From Solanum dulcamara (Eukaryota > Streptophyta > Magnoliopsida > Solanales > Solanaceae): a stretch of 64,000 nucleotides of DNA. Made by a program: the position numbers and the translations under genes. Shown one piece after another: positions 46,114 through 57,290 of the stretch. The stretch lies in assembly GCF_947179165.1 (NCBI RefSeq), contig NC_077239.1:22227134-22291133 (forward strand). Reading direction: 5' to 3'. Within the stretch, counting starts at the first letter, position 1, and each line of letters opens with the position of its first letter. Under the pieces are notes generated by a model. It worked only from the letters and a program-made list of their open reading frames with translations. It had not been told where the DNA came from and ran no database searches.

Positions 46114-46770
46114 GTAAGGCTTCACTGAGAGTATCCATTCCACTCTCATGCCTAAAGTATTTTGATTAAATGATAAAATATATTTATTTTCTTTAGTCTT
46201 TACTCTAAGGTATGTGGGTATTGATTCATGGATCATTTCATTCATGAAGCCCAAATGAATTATCAAAATCTTCTATTTAATTCAAGTATGAAACTTTATG
46301 GGTTTTCATATCTCGATTCTAAATGCATGGATTATTATTTATTTGAAGTTTAATTACCTATCTTATATTAGCGTATATAAAGCTTCAATGAGAGTATTCC
46401 TTCCTCTCTCATGCCTAAAGTATTTTTATTTATATGATAAATTATGTTTATTTTCTTTAAGCTTTACTCTAAGGTATGTGAGTATTGATATATGGATGCT
46501 TTCATCCATGAATTCTGAATCAATTATCAAAGTCTTCTATTTAATTCAAGTATGAAAATTTATGGGTTTTCATATCAGGATTTTAAATGCATAGATTATT
46601 AAGTGTTTGAAGTTTAATTACCTATCTTATATAAGCTTATGTAAGGCTTTAATGATAGTATTCCTTCCACTCTCATGCCTAAAGTTTTTTTATTATATGA
46701 TAAATTATGTTTATTTTCTTTAAGCTTTATTCTAAGTTATGTGGTGTTTATCAATGGGTTCTTCCATCCA
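46114..46770 (+). repeat. 263-bp tandem repeat in LTR S3 (two and a half copies)
   Basis: Copies begin at about 46114, 46377 and 46641; each contains AGGCTT...GAGAGTAT, CTCTCATGCCTAAAG, TTTATTTTCTTTA and a TATGTGGGTATTGAT-type stretch. The third fades near 46770. Spacing is 263-264 bases. The unit includes the AGGTATGTG...TTCATCCATG segment that is single in other LTRs (for example 10200 and 37795), so R/U5 has been internally amplified. Confidence 0.85.
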
Positions 46771-48165
46771 TGTAGTCCAAAAATCTTTCAACTAAATCTC
46801 TTTATTTCAAATAAGATTTTCTTATGGGTAATTCTTATTTTTACTTAATAGCATGAATTATGGTTAAACTAATGATTATTGGTCTATTTTGATGCAACAT
46901 AATTTCATATGTATGAATTGATGGTTTGTAAGTAATTTCTCTATTTATCTCATTAAAGGTTCTTGAAATTCATATTAGGTTGTTTAAAGAATGATTTTTA
47001 ATTAAATTATTTCAAAGTATTTAGGCATATTTATTTACATTAATGTTTGAAAGTCGAAGTGATTTAAACCCACCTAGTTTAACTATATTTTCAATTAAGT
47101 TTGACTTAAAAGTTTTGACTCCAAATGAATATTTATGAAAGCAATGTCTATGATAAAAAGGGAGTCCTATAAAATAAAAGAATGATGAAATTTTATGAAT
47201 GATGGATTCTCTATGCTATAAGGATAATTCTTGCATATTTGAATCACCAAATGTTTTAATGAGCTATTCTACCGAATATCATGTTTTGAATTCCAAAGCT
47301 ATATGTTATGACTATTTGGCAGTATTAAACTATTCCATGGGATTGACTTAGCACCGAATTAGTCATTGAGGTGGGATTCGGTAAGAAAGTTCTAGTAACA
47401 ACCCTTTATCTCATTAAATATGTGCAAACATAGGAGCCCTTGTAGGCTTAGGATAATGGATCCTCAAATAACCCTTAAAATTAAAGTTAAACAAATGAAT
47501 GAAGTTGAAGGAGTTCTACCCGGAAAGTAGTCTCCCTAGCCAATGCAGGGGGTTATGTTGGATTCCATGTAGTAGCTCTCATGGTCTTAAATGTCGGTTA
47601 TGGTAATTTTTCCATAAAATGAATGTTTTAAAGGATATCTATATGATTGATTATGTATCATTACATTATGTTTCTTATTACATAAATGTTTTAATGTTTC
47701 CTTAATGTCCATGCTTGCTTAAATACTGAGTATATTCAAAGTACTAATGCATACTCTTTTTCCTACATGATATTACCATGTAAGGACCAATGCTCCTCCT
47801 CGTTCTCCACTATGTGGCTAGTTGACATTTTATTTGAAGACTACTTTTGGTGAGTTCCTATATTTCGAGAATAATAGTCCTTTATCTTTCTAGCTTATGA
47901 TATGTTGAGGTCTTTAGACACTTACTATGACATTTCTTTCTGTTATGATCGAGGGTGAGCTAGGGACTTGTCTTAGCCCCATTCAATCTAAAAGTTAGAG
48001 GTATTGTTGGACATATGTAAGTTAAGATTTACTATTATGATTTCTGCTTGTTTATTTATTTTCATTACCTATGAAAGGCTAAAAAATGCTAAAAGACTTG
48101 TTTGAGATACTTTCGGGTTCCTCATTTGCCGTGTCACATCAAGGGCCTAGGCTTGGGTCATGAAA

Positions 48166-48290
48166 GGAACAAAGAAGTTGCCTCTGTTAAAGTCCTTTGG
48201 AGGAATTAACAAGTCAAAAGTGCTACATGGAAAGCGGAAGCGGATATGATGAAATATTATCCTAATCTCTTTTATTATACTCAAGCTTAA
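48166..48290 (+). pseudogene. pol: P2 integrase chromodomain-like tail
   Basis: Resumes P2 pol after S3: NKEVASVKVLWRN, a stop, then QVKSATWKAEADMMKYYP NLFYYTQA ending at TAA 48288-48290. This is the C-terminal module shared by M1, M2, P3 and D. The TAG that replaces the expected codon after LWRN would truncate the protein. The first five bases (GGAAC) are the right target duplication of S3. Confidence 0.87.
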
Positions 48291-48532
48291 GGTAATAAGT
48301 CATTCAATGTCTGATGTTTAAAACTCTTATGTTTCAGTTTTCCTAAGTCCTCATGTGCATGCATGTTCATGAAATGAGTTTTAAGTCATATATTAGATTG
48401 GGATTAAATATTCCATTTCTTATGTAGTTTACTATGTTTTTGTATTCATGTTGGGCTGCCATGTCTCTTTTTCTACTCATTTCATGCTAGTTAAGTCATA
48501 TTCGAGGAAGCGTATCCCCAAGGAGGACATAT
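48291..48532 (+). other. P2 3' untranslated region and polypurine tract
   Basis: No reading frame. The stretch 48515-48530 (CCCCAAGGAGGACAT) sits where the polypurine tract should be and resembles the M1 tract, though pyrimidines interrupt it. An LTR start follows at 48533. Confidence 0.65.
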
Positions 48533-48818
48533 TGTGAGGCCACGAAAGTTGAAAAGATGAATTATTGAGTTAAAAATGGAAAACTAAGAAACTTTTATGT
48601 TGAGGCTCGCCAAGAAGCTTGTGGGACTCTCCAAAGGGGTCAAAAGCTCGCCCTTTTATTCTAAAAAATTTGCTCATTGGTCAAGTATTGATTGGCGAGA
48701 AGAGAATGACCTTGGAAACTCTTCAAGTGGGTTAGGGAAGACATGACACATCGTATAAATATTCAAAAGAGTTGGCAAAGGATGAGGAAATTTTAAAGGA
48801 TCGGTGACTCGCCAACCA
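48533..48818 (+). repeat. 5' fragment of a plus-strand LTR (CTCGCC family)
   Basis: Begins TGTGAGGCCACG directly after the P2 tract, so by position it is the P2 3' LTR. However, its U3 has CTCGCCAA/TTGGCGAG units (48608, 48648, 48691, 48807) and does not resemble the P2 5' LTR at 36838. TATAAAT occurs at 48754. It stops at about 48818 where RT text of P3 begins. Confidence 0.7.
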
Positions 48819-50110
48819 GGAATCCCTCTTGAAAGGATGATAAAATTTGATATAGATTTTCTCCTCAATACCCAACCTTTCTCTATTCCTCCTTATCAAA
48901 TAGCCTCAACATAACTGAAAAAGTTGAAAGATTTGTTGGATAAGTATTTTATTAAATCGAGTATATCTATAAAGGGTGCTCTGGTTCGCATTGTTAGAAA
49001 GAAGGATGGTTTTATCCATATGCATATTGATTATCAACAGTTGAACAAGGTGACAATTAAGAATAAGTATCTCATCCCAAGTATTGATGGCTTGTTAGAT
49101 CAACTTCAAGGAGGGAGTTAATTTTCAATGATTGATCTTCGTTCAGATTATTATCAACTTTTAGTGAGGAAATGTGACATTCCATAGACGGCTTTTAGAA
49201 CTTGGTATGGTAACTTTTAATTCTTGGTTATATATTTTAGACTAACAAATGCTCCTATATCTTTTACGGATTTGATAAACATGGTGTTCAAGAAATATTT
49301 GGATATGTTCATTATTATGTTCGTTGATGATATATTGATCTATTCTCGTAGTGAGAATTAGCACACCGATCATTTGAGGGTTATTTTGCAAATTCTATAG
49401 GATCGTTAATTATTTGTTATGTTTAGCAAGTGTTAGTTTTTGTTGAGGTCAGTTACTTTCCTTGGGTATATTGTGTTCAGTGAAGTTATTATGGTGGATC
49501 TTAAGAAACCTGAAGCAGTTAAGAATTGCCCTAGAGTATTGTGTCTTTCCTATATTCTTCCGTTACATCGCTCTTTACTACTTTGACTCAAAATAAGGTG
49601 AGATTCTAATGGTCCGCGACATATGATTATAGTTTCTAAGAATTGAAAGATTGACTTACCTTTGCTCTAGTGTTGACTTTATCTTAAGGATCGGATGGAT
49701 TTATTATTTATTGTGATGCTTCAAGGGTTGGTCTTGGTTATGTCTTGATGCAAAATGGTAAAGTGATAGACTATGCTTTTAGGCAACTGAAGGTGCATGA
49801 AAAGAACTATCCGACTCATAACTTGAAATTGGCGGCAAATGGGTTTGCTTTGAAAGTACATAGACACTATTTCTATACTGTTTACGTTGATGTGTTCACT
49901 CACCATAAGAGTTTTTCAACAAAAAGTATTTGAACCTCCAACAATGGAGATGGATTGATTTGTTAAAGGATTATGATATGAGTATGTTGTACCATCTAGC
50001 TAAGGAGAATGTGGTTGCTGATTCTCTTAGTAGATTTTCCATGAATAGTATTACCTGTATTGAGGATTAAAAAAATTCGAGATGTTCATAAACTAGATCA
50101 TTTGGTAATT
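48819..50110 (+). pseudogene. pol: P3 reverse transcriptase and RNase H
   Basis: Starts abruptly inside pol at IPLERMIKFDIDFLL; gag, protease and 5' LTR are missing. RT shows [15 protein letters not shown] (open piece 48924-49121), a SMIDLRSDYYQL stretch, TNAPISFTDLINMVFKKYLD and the loop [14 protein letters not shown] (about 49316). RNase H (about 49690-49960) has [14 protein letters not shown] text split by a shift and [21 protein letters not shown], where the catalytic Glu in LELA reads Lys. The linker continues to 50110. Heavily broken by stops. Confidence 0.83.
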
Positions 50111-51565
50111 CACTTAATTTAATTCAGAGGATGGTGGTGTAGTAGTGAAAAATAGTTCTAAATCATCTTTTCTAGCAGATGTTAAGGAAATAAAAGATAA
50201 TGATCCAACTTTGGTTGAATTGAAGAAACAGTTGCTTAAAAAGCCATTGATGATTGCTCCAAAGGGGGAGATGGTGTGATTAGATATCAAGGTCATTTAT
50301 GTGTTCCCAAGTTGATGGGTTAATTGAAATGATATTTTCTAAGGCTTATATTTTATAGTATTCAATTCACCCAGGTTATTTGAAGATGTATCGATATTTG
50401 AGGGAAGTGTATTGGTGGAATGCCATGAAGAAGGATATTGAGAAATTTGTAGCCAAATGTCCTTATTGTCAATAAGTAAAGTTTGAGCATAAAAAACTGG
50501 GGGTTTAGCCCAAGATATTGATATTTCTACTTGAAAGTGGGAAGACTTGAATATGGACTTTATTACAGGTTTACCTCATACCCATAGGTAGTATGATTCT
50601 ATTTGGGTGTCTCTTGAATGAATTACTATGTTGGCGCATTTTATTCCAGTTAAGACTTCAAATTTAACTGAGGACTATGCGAGAATTTATATTCGCAATT
50701 TTGTCAAGCTTCATGCTGTTACATTATCTATTATTTCAAATCAGAGTTGTCTTTTCATATATAAATTTTGTAGGTATTTCCAAAAGGGTCTTAGCACGCA
50801 AGTTAAACACCCTCAGACTGATGGTTAAGCTGAGCATACCATTTATACCTTGGAGGACTAGTGTAGAGCTGATGATATTGACTTTAATGGTAATTGGGAT
50901 GATCATTTTCCATTGATCAAATTTGTTTTTAACAATAGTTATCATTCTAGCATCCAGATGGCTCCATCTGAGGCCTTATATGGTAGGAGATATAGATGTC
51001 ATATTGTTTGGTTTGAAAATGGTGAATTTATCTTCATTGGACCCAAGTTTGCACATGGCACCATGTATAAGGTTATTCTCATTAGAGATAGATTGAAGAC
51101 TGCTTAGAGTAGAAAAAAGTACTATTCAAATGTGAGAAGAAGGGATCTTGAGTTTGAGGTAGATGACTGGGTTTACGTGAAACTCTCACCTAAGAAGGGT
51201 ATGATGTATTTTGGCCATAAGGGAAAATTTAGTCCCTACTATATATGCCTATATCATATTTTGAGATATTGGCATGGTTGCATGTGAGTTGGATTTCCCT
51301 CGGATTTAGCATCGGTGCATCTGGTGTTTCATGTGTCATTATTGAGGTAGTGTTTGGGTGATTCTTGCTCAATTGTGTTGTTGGAAAGTGTTAGTGTGAA
51401 GAAGTTGTTATCATATGAGGAGATTTTGGTTGAGATTCTATACCAGGAAGTTACAAAGTTGACAAACAAGGAAGTAGATTCAACTAAGGTGTTATGGAGG
51501 AATTAAGAGGTTGAAGGTGCTACATGGGAGGTAGAAGCTGATATGATGACACGATATCTATTACT
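50111..51565 (+). pseudogene. pol: P3 integrase
   Basis: Reads through linker (SLVELKKQ-like text, about 50205), decayed zinc module (about 50360-50480), GGLAQDID (about 50500), MDFITGLPHTHR (first Asp, about 50556), the second core strand ISNQSC (about 50733), where the Asp of SDxG is lost, and QTDG.AEHTI (Glu kept, stop before it, about 50815). Then NNSYHSSIQMAPSEALYGRR (50913-51107), YICLY in place of GPY (about 51243) and the tail VLWRN...EGATWEVEADMM (about 51490-51550). The element's PPT and U3 are missing after 51565. Confidence 0.83.
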
Positions 51566-52618
51566 ATGATGTTAATAGATGACCTATTCTTATATCATTT
51601 TGTAAAGAGGGATTGATATTTATTATTATCTTTCCTTATGATGTTTATGATCATGTTTTATGAAAGTTTCGTTGGGAAATCAACTAAGCACCGAGAGAAA
51701 TTTTATTTGGGGTTCGTTATGGTAACCAAAGGTTTATTAACGAAGGAAATACTAGTAGAAACCTAAAATCCCAAACTACGTTTTCCGCATAGGTTCAAAG
51801 ATGCCAATATGGCAAAGCTAGTGGATCCACATAGCAAAGTTAGATGATTTATTAATAGACTAAGCCCTGGAAAGGTAGCCTCCCTCGTCTTGAGGTGGGA
51901 GTCATCGAATTCCATATGTTAGCTTGCATGGTCTTATATATCAATTAAAGGTCCTATCCCACACCAGTTTCAGTTGATTTATGAGTTCTTACGATGATTA
52001 TGATATGTTGATGCATTTAACAATGAGTTCAATGTTTTAATGTTTTCATCACTTATTTTATGTTTTAATGATATTGGTCTTGCATCCCATGATCCATATT
52101 GATTATGTACTATACTTATTGTTCATCTATCCTTCTCACATACTTAGTATATTCGATGAGCTAAAATATATTTTTGCCTACATTATATCATAATATAGAA
52201 TTCACCTCCCGCTAATGGCTAGAATTTATTACTATTGCGCTATTGGTTAGTTAGCTAGTATGAAATTTCCTGGGCACTTACCCATATGATTTGGCCCATA
52301 TCTCTTGTTCCGAGGACAAGACACTTACTTTTTCATGTGTCTATGACTTTATTTTATCATTCATATTGGGTGAGATAGGAGATTGTCTTATTTCCCCATC
52401 TAGTAGTAGTGGCATGTTAGATAGTAAGAGTCTCTGTTATCTCTTTCTCATTTTGAGATTTATGGTTATTTTGAGTTTATGCTTCCGTACCTTTGATATT
52501 GTTTATTTACTTTATTTACATTATGTATGCTCATTAATGTTATTCTAAAAGGCTAGGTTGGGGTCCTTTGGAATTCTAATTATTGTATTATGACTAGGCC
52601 ATGGGTCGGGTCATGACA
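51566..52618 (+). repeat. P3 3' LTR, 5' part missing
   Basis: Integrase text passes at about 51565-51590 into the R region of a plus LTR (compare 36310). The LTR then runs to its terminus GGGTCGGGTCATGACA at 52618. It contains CACATACTTAGTATATTC (about 52136) and CTAGTGGATCCAC (about 51819). U3 and PPT have been deleted. Confidence 0.75.
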
Positions 52619-53456
52619 GTTAATGACTATGTTTTCATGAATTCCATTAGGATAATCACTAAGCACCGCGAGGACCTTGAGGTGGTGTTTAGTCTATAAG
52701 CTCAAGTAGATACCCAAGGGAATCTAGTACCAACCTCCAGTTCCTAACTACATTGCCCTTGTAGGTTTGCCTTTATGGCCCTAGCTAGTGGATCCACAAT
52801 TAGCTTAAGCTTAAGATGTTCTCATGGAGTCTACCTTGGAAAGTAGCCTCTCCCTTTTTGATGTGGAGTTACATCAGATTCCATATTATAGCTCACATGG
52901 TTTTAAGTATCGGTTAAGATCCTATCCCACAAAAAGGTATATGAAAAAGGTATAAGTTCTCATGATGTTTATTATGCATTGACAAAATGATTATGATATG
53001 ATGATCAATTGTATTCAAGTTTTACTCATGCTTTTAAGATATTGGTCATACATGCCATATTCATATTGATTATATATGATTATCATTTTTCATGTATATT
53101 TCTCACATACTTAGGGCATTTTATGTACTAACACATACTTTTGCTTGCATTGTATCATAATATAGGGTCCAACGATCATCGCGTACCTCCCATTCGTGGC
53201 TAGAGTTTGACCACTATTCTCTCATTATTGGTGAATCCTCATGATTTGAGGGTGACACATCTATATTTTTATTGTTCTTTATGATGTTTGCTTCTATATT
53301 TTATGTGATTTAGGAGCTTGTTTTATTCCCCCATCTAGACTATTAGAGGCATGTTAGATGTTCATGGATTCTATGTTCTCCTTCTATTTGAGTTTGAGAT
53401 TGACTTCTATTTTATTAAGATATTCATGTTGAGATTATTATTCTGCACTATGATGT
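52619..53456 (+). repeat. Plus-strand LTR fragment, left piece
   Basis: A new LTR copy begins mid-way with GTTAATGACTATG, matching 36354, and runs through CTAAGCACCGCGAGG and CACATACTTAGGGCATT (about 53104). At 53456 it is broken by solo LTR S4; the rest of its 3' end is at 55516-55641. Confidence 0.7.
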
Positions 53457-55515
53457 TTTCACCACCCAAGACTATGGCCTAGATGTGACATGAAGAATGA
53501 GCCACCTAAAGGTACCCCACCCAAGCCTCTTAGCATTTATTAATCTTTTCATTGGTAATGATAGTCAAACAAGTGGAAATGTAAGGGATACATCATACAT
53601 TTTGTCCAACCATACCTTCTACTTTAAAGACTTAGCGGGGGCTAAGACATGTCCCTAGCTCACCCTCAAGATATTAGTCAAAAATACCAAAGGTAACTTA
53701 TAGTCTAAACCCAAATAAGCTACAAAGATAGGAGTGTTGTTCCTAGAACATGGGAACTCTCCAATAGTAATAACCATCAACGATCGAACATAGCCATGGG
53801 GAGGAGAGTGAGGAGCAGCGTTGATCCCTACATGGTGATATTATGTAGGTAAAAGTATGAGTTAGTACTTTAAATATACTAAGTATGTGGGCATGCTATA
53901 CAGTGAAGAAGATTATGACATTTATAAGCAAAATGCATAAGTGAACCCATACATGAGAAATCATCATATGAAGCCGTAAAACATTCATACTATTGGAAGA
54001 TGACCATAACTGACATTTAAGACCATGGGAGCTATTACATTGAATCCAACATAACCACCTACGTTGGCACGGGGAGACTACTTATCGGGTAGGACTCCAT
54101 GAACTTTAATCATTTTTTTAATTAACTTTAATAGCTAATAGTGGATCCATTAGCCTAAATAGCCTACAAGGTCCCCTATGTTGGCGCATAGTTAATCAAC
54201 ATGAGATTTTACTTAAGGACCCATTAGGTCGAGTCCCCATCTGCATGCCACATTCGATGCTAGTCAACACATGGAATACATTTAGGTATAATAATAACAT
54301 AAGCACTTCATAACTTAATAATCAAATCATCATTTGCTGGAATAGCTCATTAAAACATTTCATTTGATTCAATGTGAGAATTGTCCTTTTACATTGAAAC
54401 CTGGCTTTGGGTAAGAAGCCCTTTCATCATTCAATCATTTCATCTAAATACTCCCTTATTAAAAACATTCACTTCATAAATTTCATTTGGAGTCATAATC
54501 TTTCATTTCAACTTAAGTTTAACAAAACGAAACTAGGTGAGTTTATTTCATAAACCATCAAATGACTTTAATACATGCATGAGAATGATGGAAATGCATC
54601 AAGATACACACATCTTATAAAACCCACCAAATATACACTTCAAAGCCACTTTCAAGCCTTCATACATTTACTTTAACAAATCATTCATTTCATTCAATTG
54701 AGAATTAATATATATCAATGTATGTAAATAAAATTAAAATATATAATAATCTATGCATTTTGAGTCATCATATAAAAGCCTATGAGGATTCATCATTTGG
54801 AATTTGAAATATCAAGTTGGGAAAACATTTAGGCTCTATGGGTGGAAGAACCCATGCATAAAACACCCATTCCTTGGGGAAAGAAATCCCTAATGAATAT
54901 TAGAGGAGGAATGGAGATTTGTAAAAGTCTGGAGATGAAATCCTAATCTTGCCTTTGATTTCTTGGAAGAGCTTGAGAAGAGAGGATTTGTAAGTCTTGA
55001 GCCTAGGTTTGTAGAATGAGGTCATGGAAGGGTTTAAGGGCTTTAGATGGGTGTATTCTACCTTCAAAACAAACTTTCCCTTTTAAAAATCTATTAAAAC
55101 TGGCTTAAGAGAGACCCTTCATGGTCCATGGTTCTCACCACAGCCCATGGTGGAGTCCCGTGGTAAGGAACTTCAATTGTTTTTTGGAAATGGCCTGCAG
55201 GGTAGTCTCTGAGTGACCACCACTGGGATGCGCCATGGTCCATAAACCTTGCCTTGTGAAAATTCCTTAGAGTCTAAGGGAGGGGTCACCTCAAAGGGCT
55301 TCACATTTTGTATGTCTCCCTACTGTCATGGTACTCATCGTGGTCCCTTACCTAAAGGTATAAGTCTCTAAATCTCTACCATGGTTGCTAACCATTGTCT
55401 TACCATGGGCCATGATGGCTTCCGTGGTCAGCTCCTAGTTCCTGTTTTCTGAACTTTCTGAGAATTCATTCTTTGCTCCTTAGTTTAATACCTTTCACAA
55501 TTCCAAGGTCTTACA
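53457..55515 (-). mobile_element. Solo LTR S4 (2.06 kb) inside a plus LTR
   Basis: On the minus strand it begins TGTAAGACCTTGG (55515) and ends near 53457 (GGGTGGTGAAA, decayed GGGTCGTGACA). The plus LTR on either side joins when it is removed, compared with S1 at 11635-11700. Target duplication is GATGT (53452-53456) against AATAT (55516-55520), differing by two G-to-A changes. U3 (55110-55440) holds the CCATGG/CCGTGG array. Confidence 0.75.
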
Positions 55516-55641
55516 AATATTTAGCTTTATGCCTTCATATACCTTATGTATGCTCATGTATGATATGCTAAGAGTCTTTGTTGGAGTCCTTCGGGATTCT
55601 AATTGTCGTGTCACGCCTAGGGCCTAGCTTGGGTTGTGACA
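55516..55641 (+). repeat. Plus-strand LTR fragment, right piece (3' end)
   Basis: TTAGCTTTATGCC...CCTTATGTATGCTC... to GCTTGGGTTGTGACA at 55641, matching the 3' end of S1. It completes the LTR begun at 52619. It is followed immediately by TTTACA and the M4 polypurine tract. Confidence 0.7.
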
Positions 55642-55879
55642 TTTACAATATTCCTTCTTTGGAATATTCTTCCTCGAATTGAGTCTAACAAGGTTGAAAA
55701 GAGTAGGGAAAGATCTACAATCCAATACTGAAAGACTAAACACTGAAATTATTTGAGTGACTTACACCGAACTAAAACATGAAGACTTAAGTAATTTTAT
55801 GAACATGCATGCATTCAGAATCATGAGAATAACTAAAGGACATTAAAATATCTGAGGGGCATGAATCTAAATAGAGTAC

Positions 55880-57290
55880 TCTGGAGGAACTATTACCAAA
55901 TATGGGAACAAAACTCGAATAAAAAAAGGGTGGGGATACTTAGCCATCATATTTGCTTCGACTTCCCAAGTAGCTCCATCAACTAACTTATTCCTCTAAA
56001 GTACTTTCACTGAAGCAACTTCCTTGTTCCTCAACTTATGAACCTGAGAGTCAAGAATCTCAATAGGTCTCTCTTCATAAGAAAGACTTTACTTTACACC
56101 AACTCTCTCTAATGGCATGACTAATTTTGGATCACCAATGCACTTCTTCAACAAGGACAAATGAAACACTGGGTGCACTAATTGTAGCTCGGTGGAAAAA
56201 TCTAACTCATATGCCTCCTTATTGAAATGTCTCATAATTATGTAAGGGACAATATATTTGGGACAAATATTTCCTTTCTGACCAAACCTTATAACCTCTT
56301 TCATCGGTGAAATTTTCTGATAAAGCCAATCATCACATCTAACTCAAGCTCTCTTCTCTATAAATCAACATAGGATATCTGCCTTCTCAGGGATGTCCTC
56401 AACCTTTCTCTTATAGGTTAAACTCGTTACATAGCCTCATAAACTGACTTGGGTCTTATCAAAGCCTCTTCATCAATCTCAAATAACCCTATAGGAAACC
56501 TACACCTCCTACCATAGAGTGCCTCAAATAAAGCCATATAAATACTAGAGTGGTAACTTTTATTATAAGCAAACTCAATCATTGGAAAATGATCATCTCA
56601 ATTACCCTTAAAGTCGATTATGCAAGCTCTTAACATATCTTCCATGTTTTGAATAATCTATTTGGTCTGGCCATCTATCTATGGGTGAAAAGATATTGTA
56701 AGCTAAACCTAAGTACCAAGACTTTTCAGAAACAATCTTAAAAAATAAGAGGTAAACTGAGTACCTCTATCTACGATGATAGATAATAAGACTCCATCCA
56801 ATTTATCCAACTATCAAATGTAAATTTAATCATAATCCTTGGATGAATAGAAAGTCTTAATAGGGAGGAAGTGTGTTGCCTTAGTCATTCGATCTACAAT
56901 CATGCATATAGAATCACTATTGACGTATACGAGGCAATTCTATGATGAAGTCGATATTCAAATCCTTCCACTCCCAAGTAGGATTACAGATATACTGAGT
57001 CAAACCACTTTATTTCTAATTCTCAGCTTTAACTTGTTGGCAATTTTGACACTTAAGCCACAAAATTTGCAATATGCTTCTTCATCCTATTCTACCAATA
57101 GACTTCCGGCAGATTACATTACATCGTAATGGCTCCTAGGTAAATAGATTATGGAGAATTGTGCACTTATGATAGTATGTGTTGCCTCAATCCATCAACA
57201 TCAGGAATACACAACCAACCCTGATAACAAAGCATACCATTTCTCACTTTGGAGAAAGCCTTAATAGCCTTTTCGAGAACTTTTCAACTC
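55880..57290 (-). pseudogene. pol: M4 integrase
   Basis: Right to left: zinc module remnants (about 57050-57200), core strand near 56945, catalytic Glu region HPxIDGQTK (about 56680-56650), where Glu is Lys, NKSYHSSI-like text (about 56560) and PIGLFEI (about 56490). The open piece 56089-56304 has RFGQKGNICPKYIVPYIIM (Gly of GPY is Val) and VHPVFHLSLLKKCIG. The tail GATWEVEANMM appears near 55960. A purine tract (complement of ATATTCCTTCTTTGGAA) at 55648-55664 marks the end of the internal region, but the 3' LTR itself has been replaced by the plus LTR ending at 55641. Confidence 0.8.

Larger units (their letters stand above)
43808..48165 (+). mobile_element. Solo LTR S3 (about 2.86 kb without its hAT insert)
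   Basis: Begins TGTACCACTCC, flanked left by GGAAT (43803-43807) and right by GGAAC (48166-48170), a 5-bp duplication with one change. It ends GGGTCATGAAA, a one-base decay of GTCATGACA. Integrase text of P2 joins across it. It has a TATA box at 44373, a 263-bp tandem repeat at 46114-46770 and the shared box near 47722 (CTGAGTATATTCAAAGTACTAATGCATACT). No U3 palindrome array was seen. It contains the hAT element 44599-46089. Confidence 0.87.
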
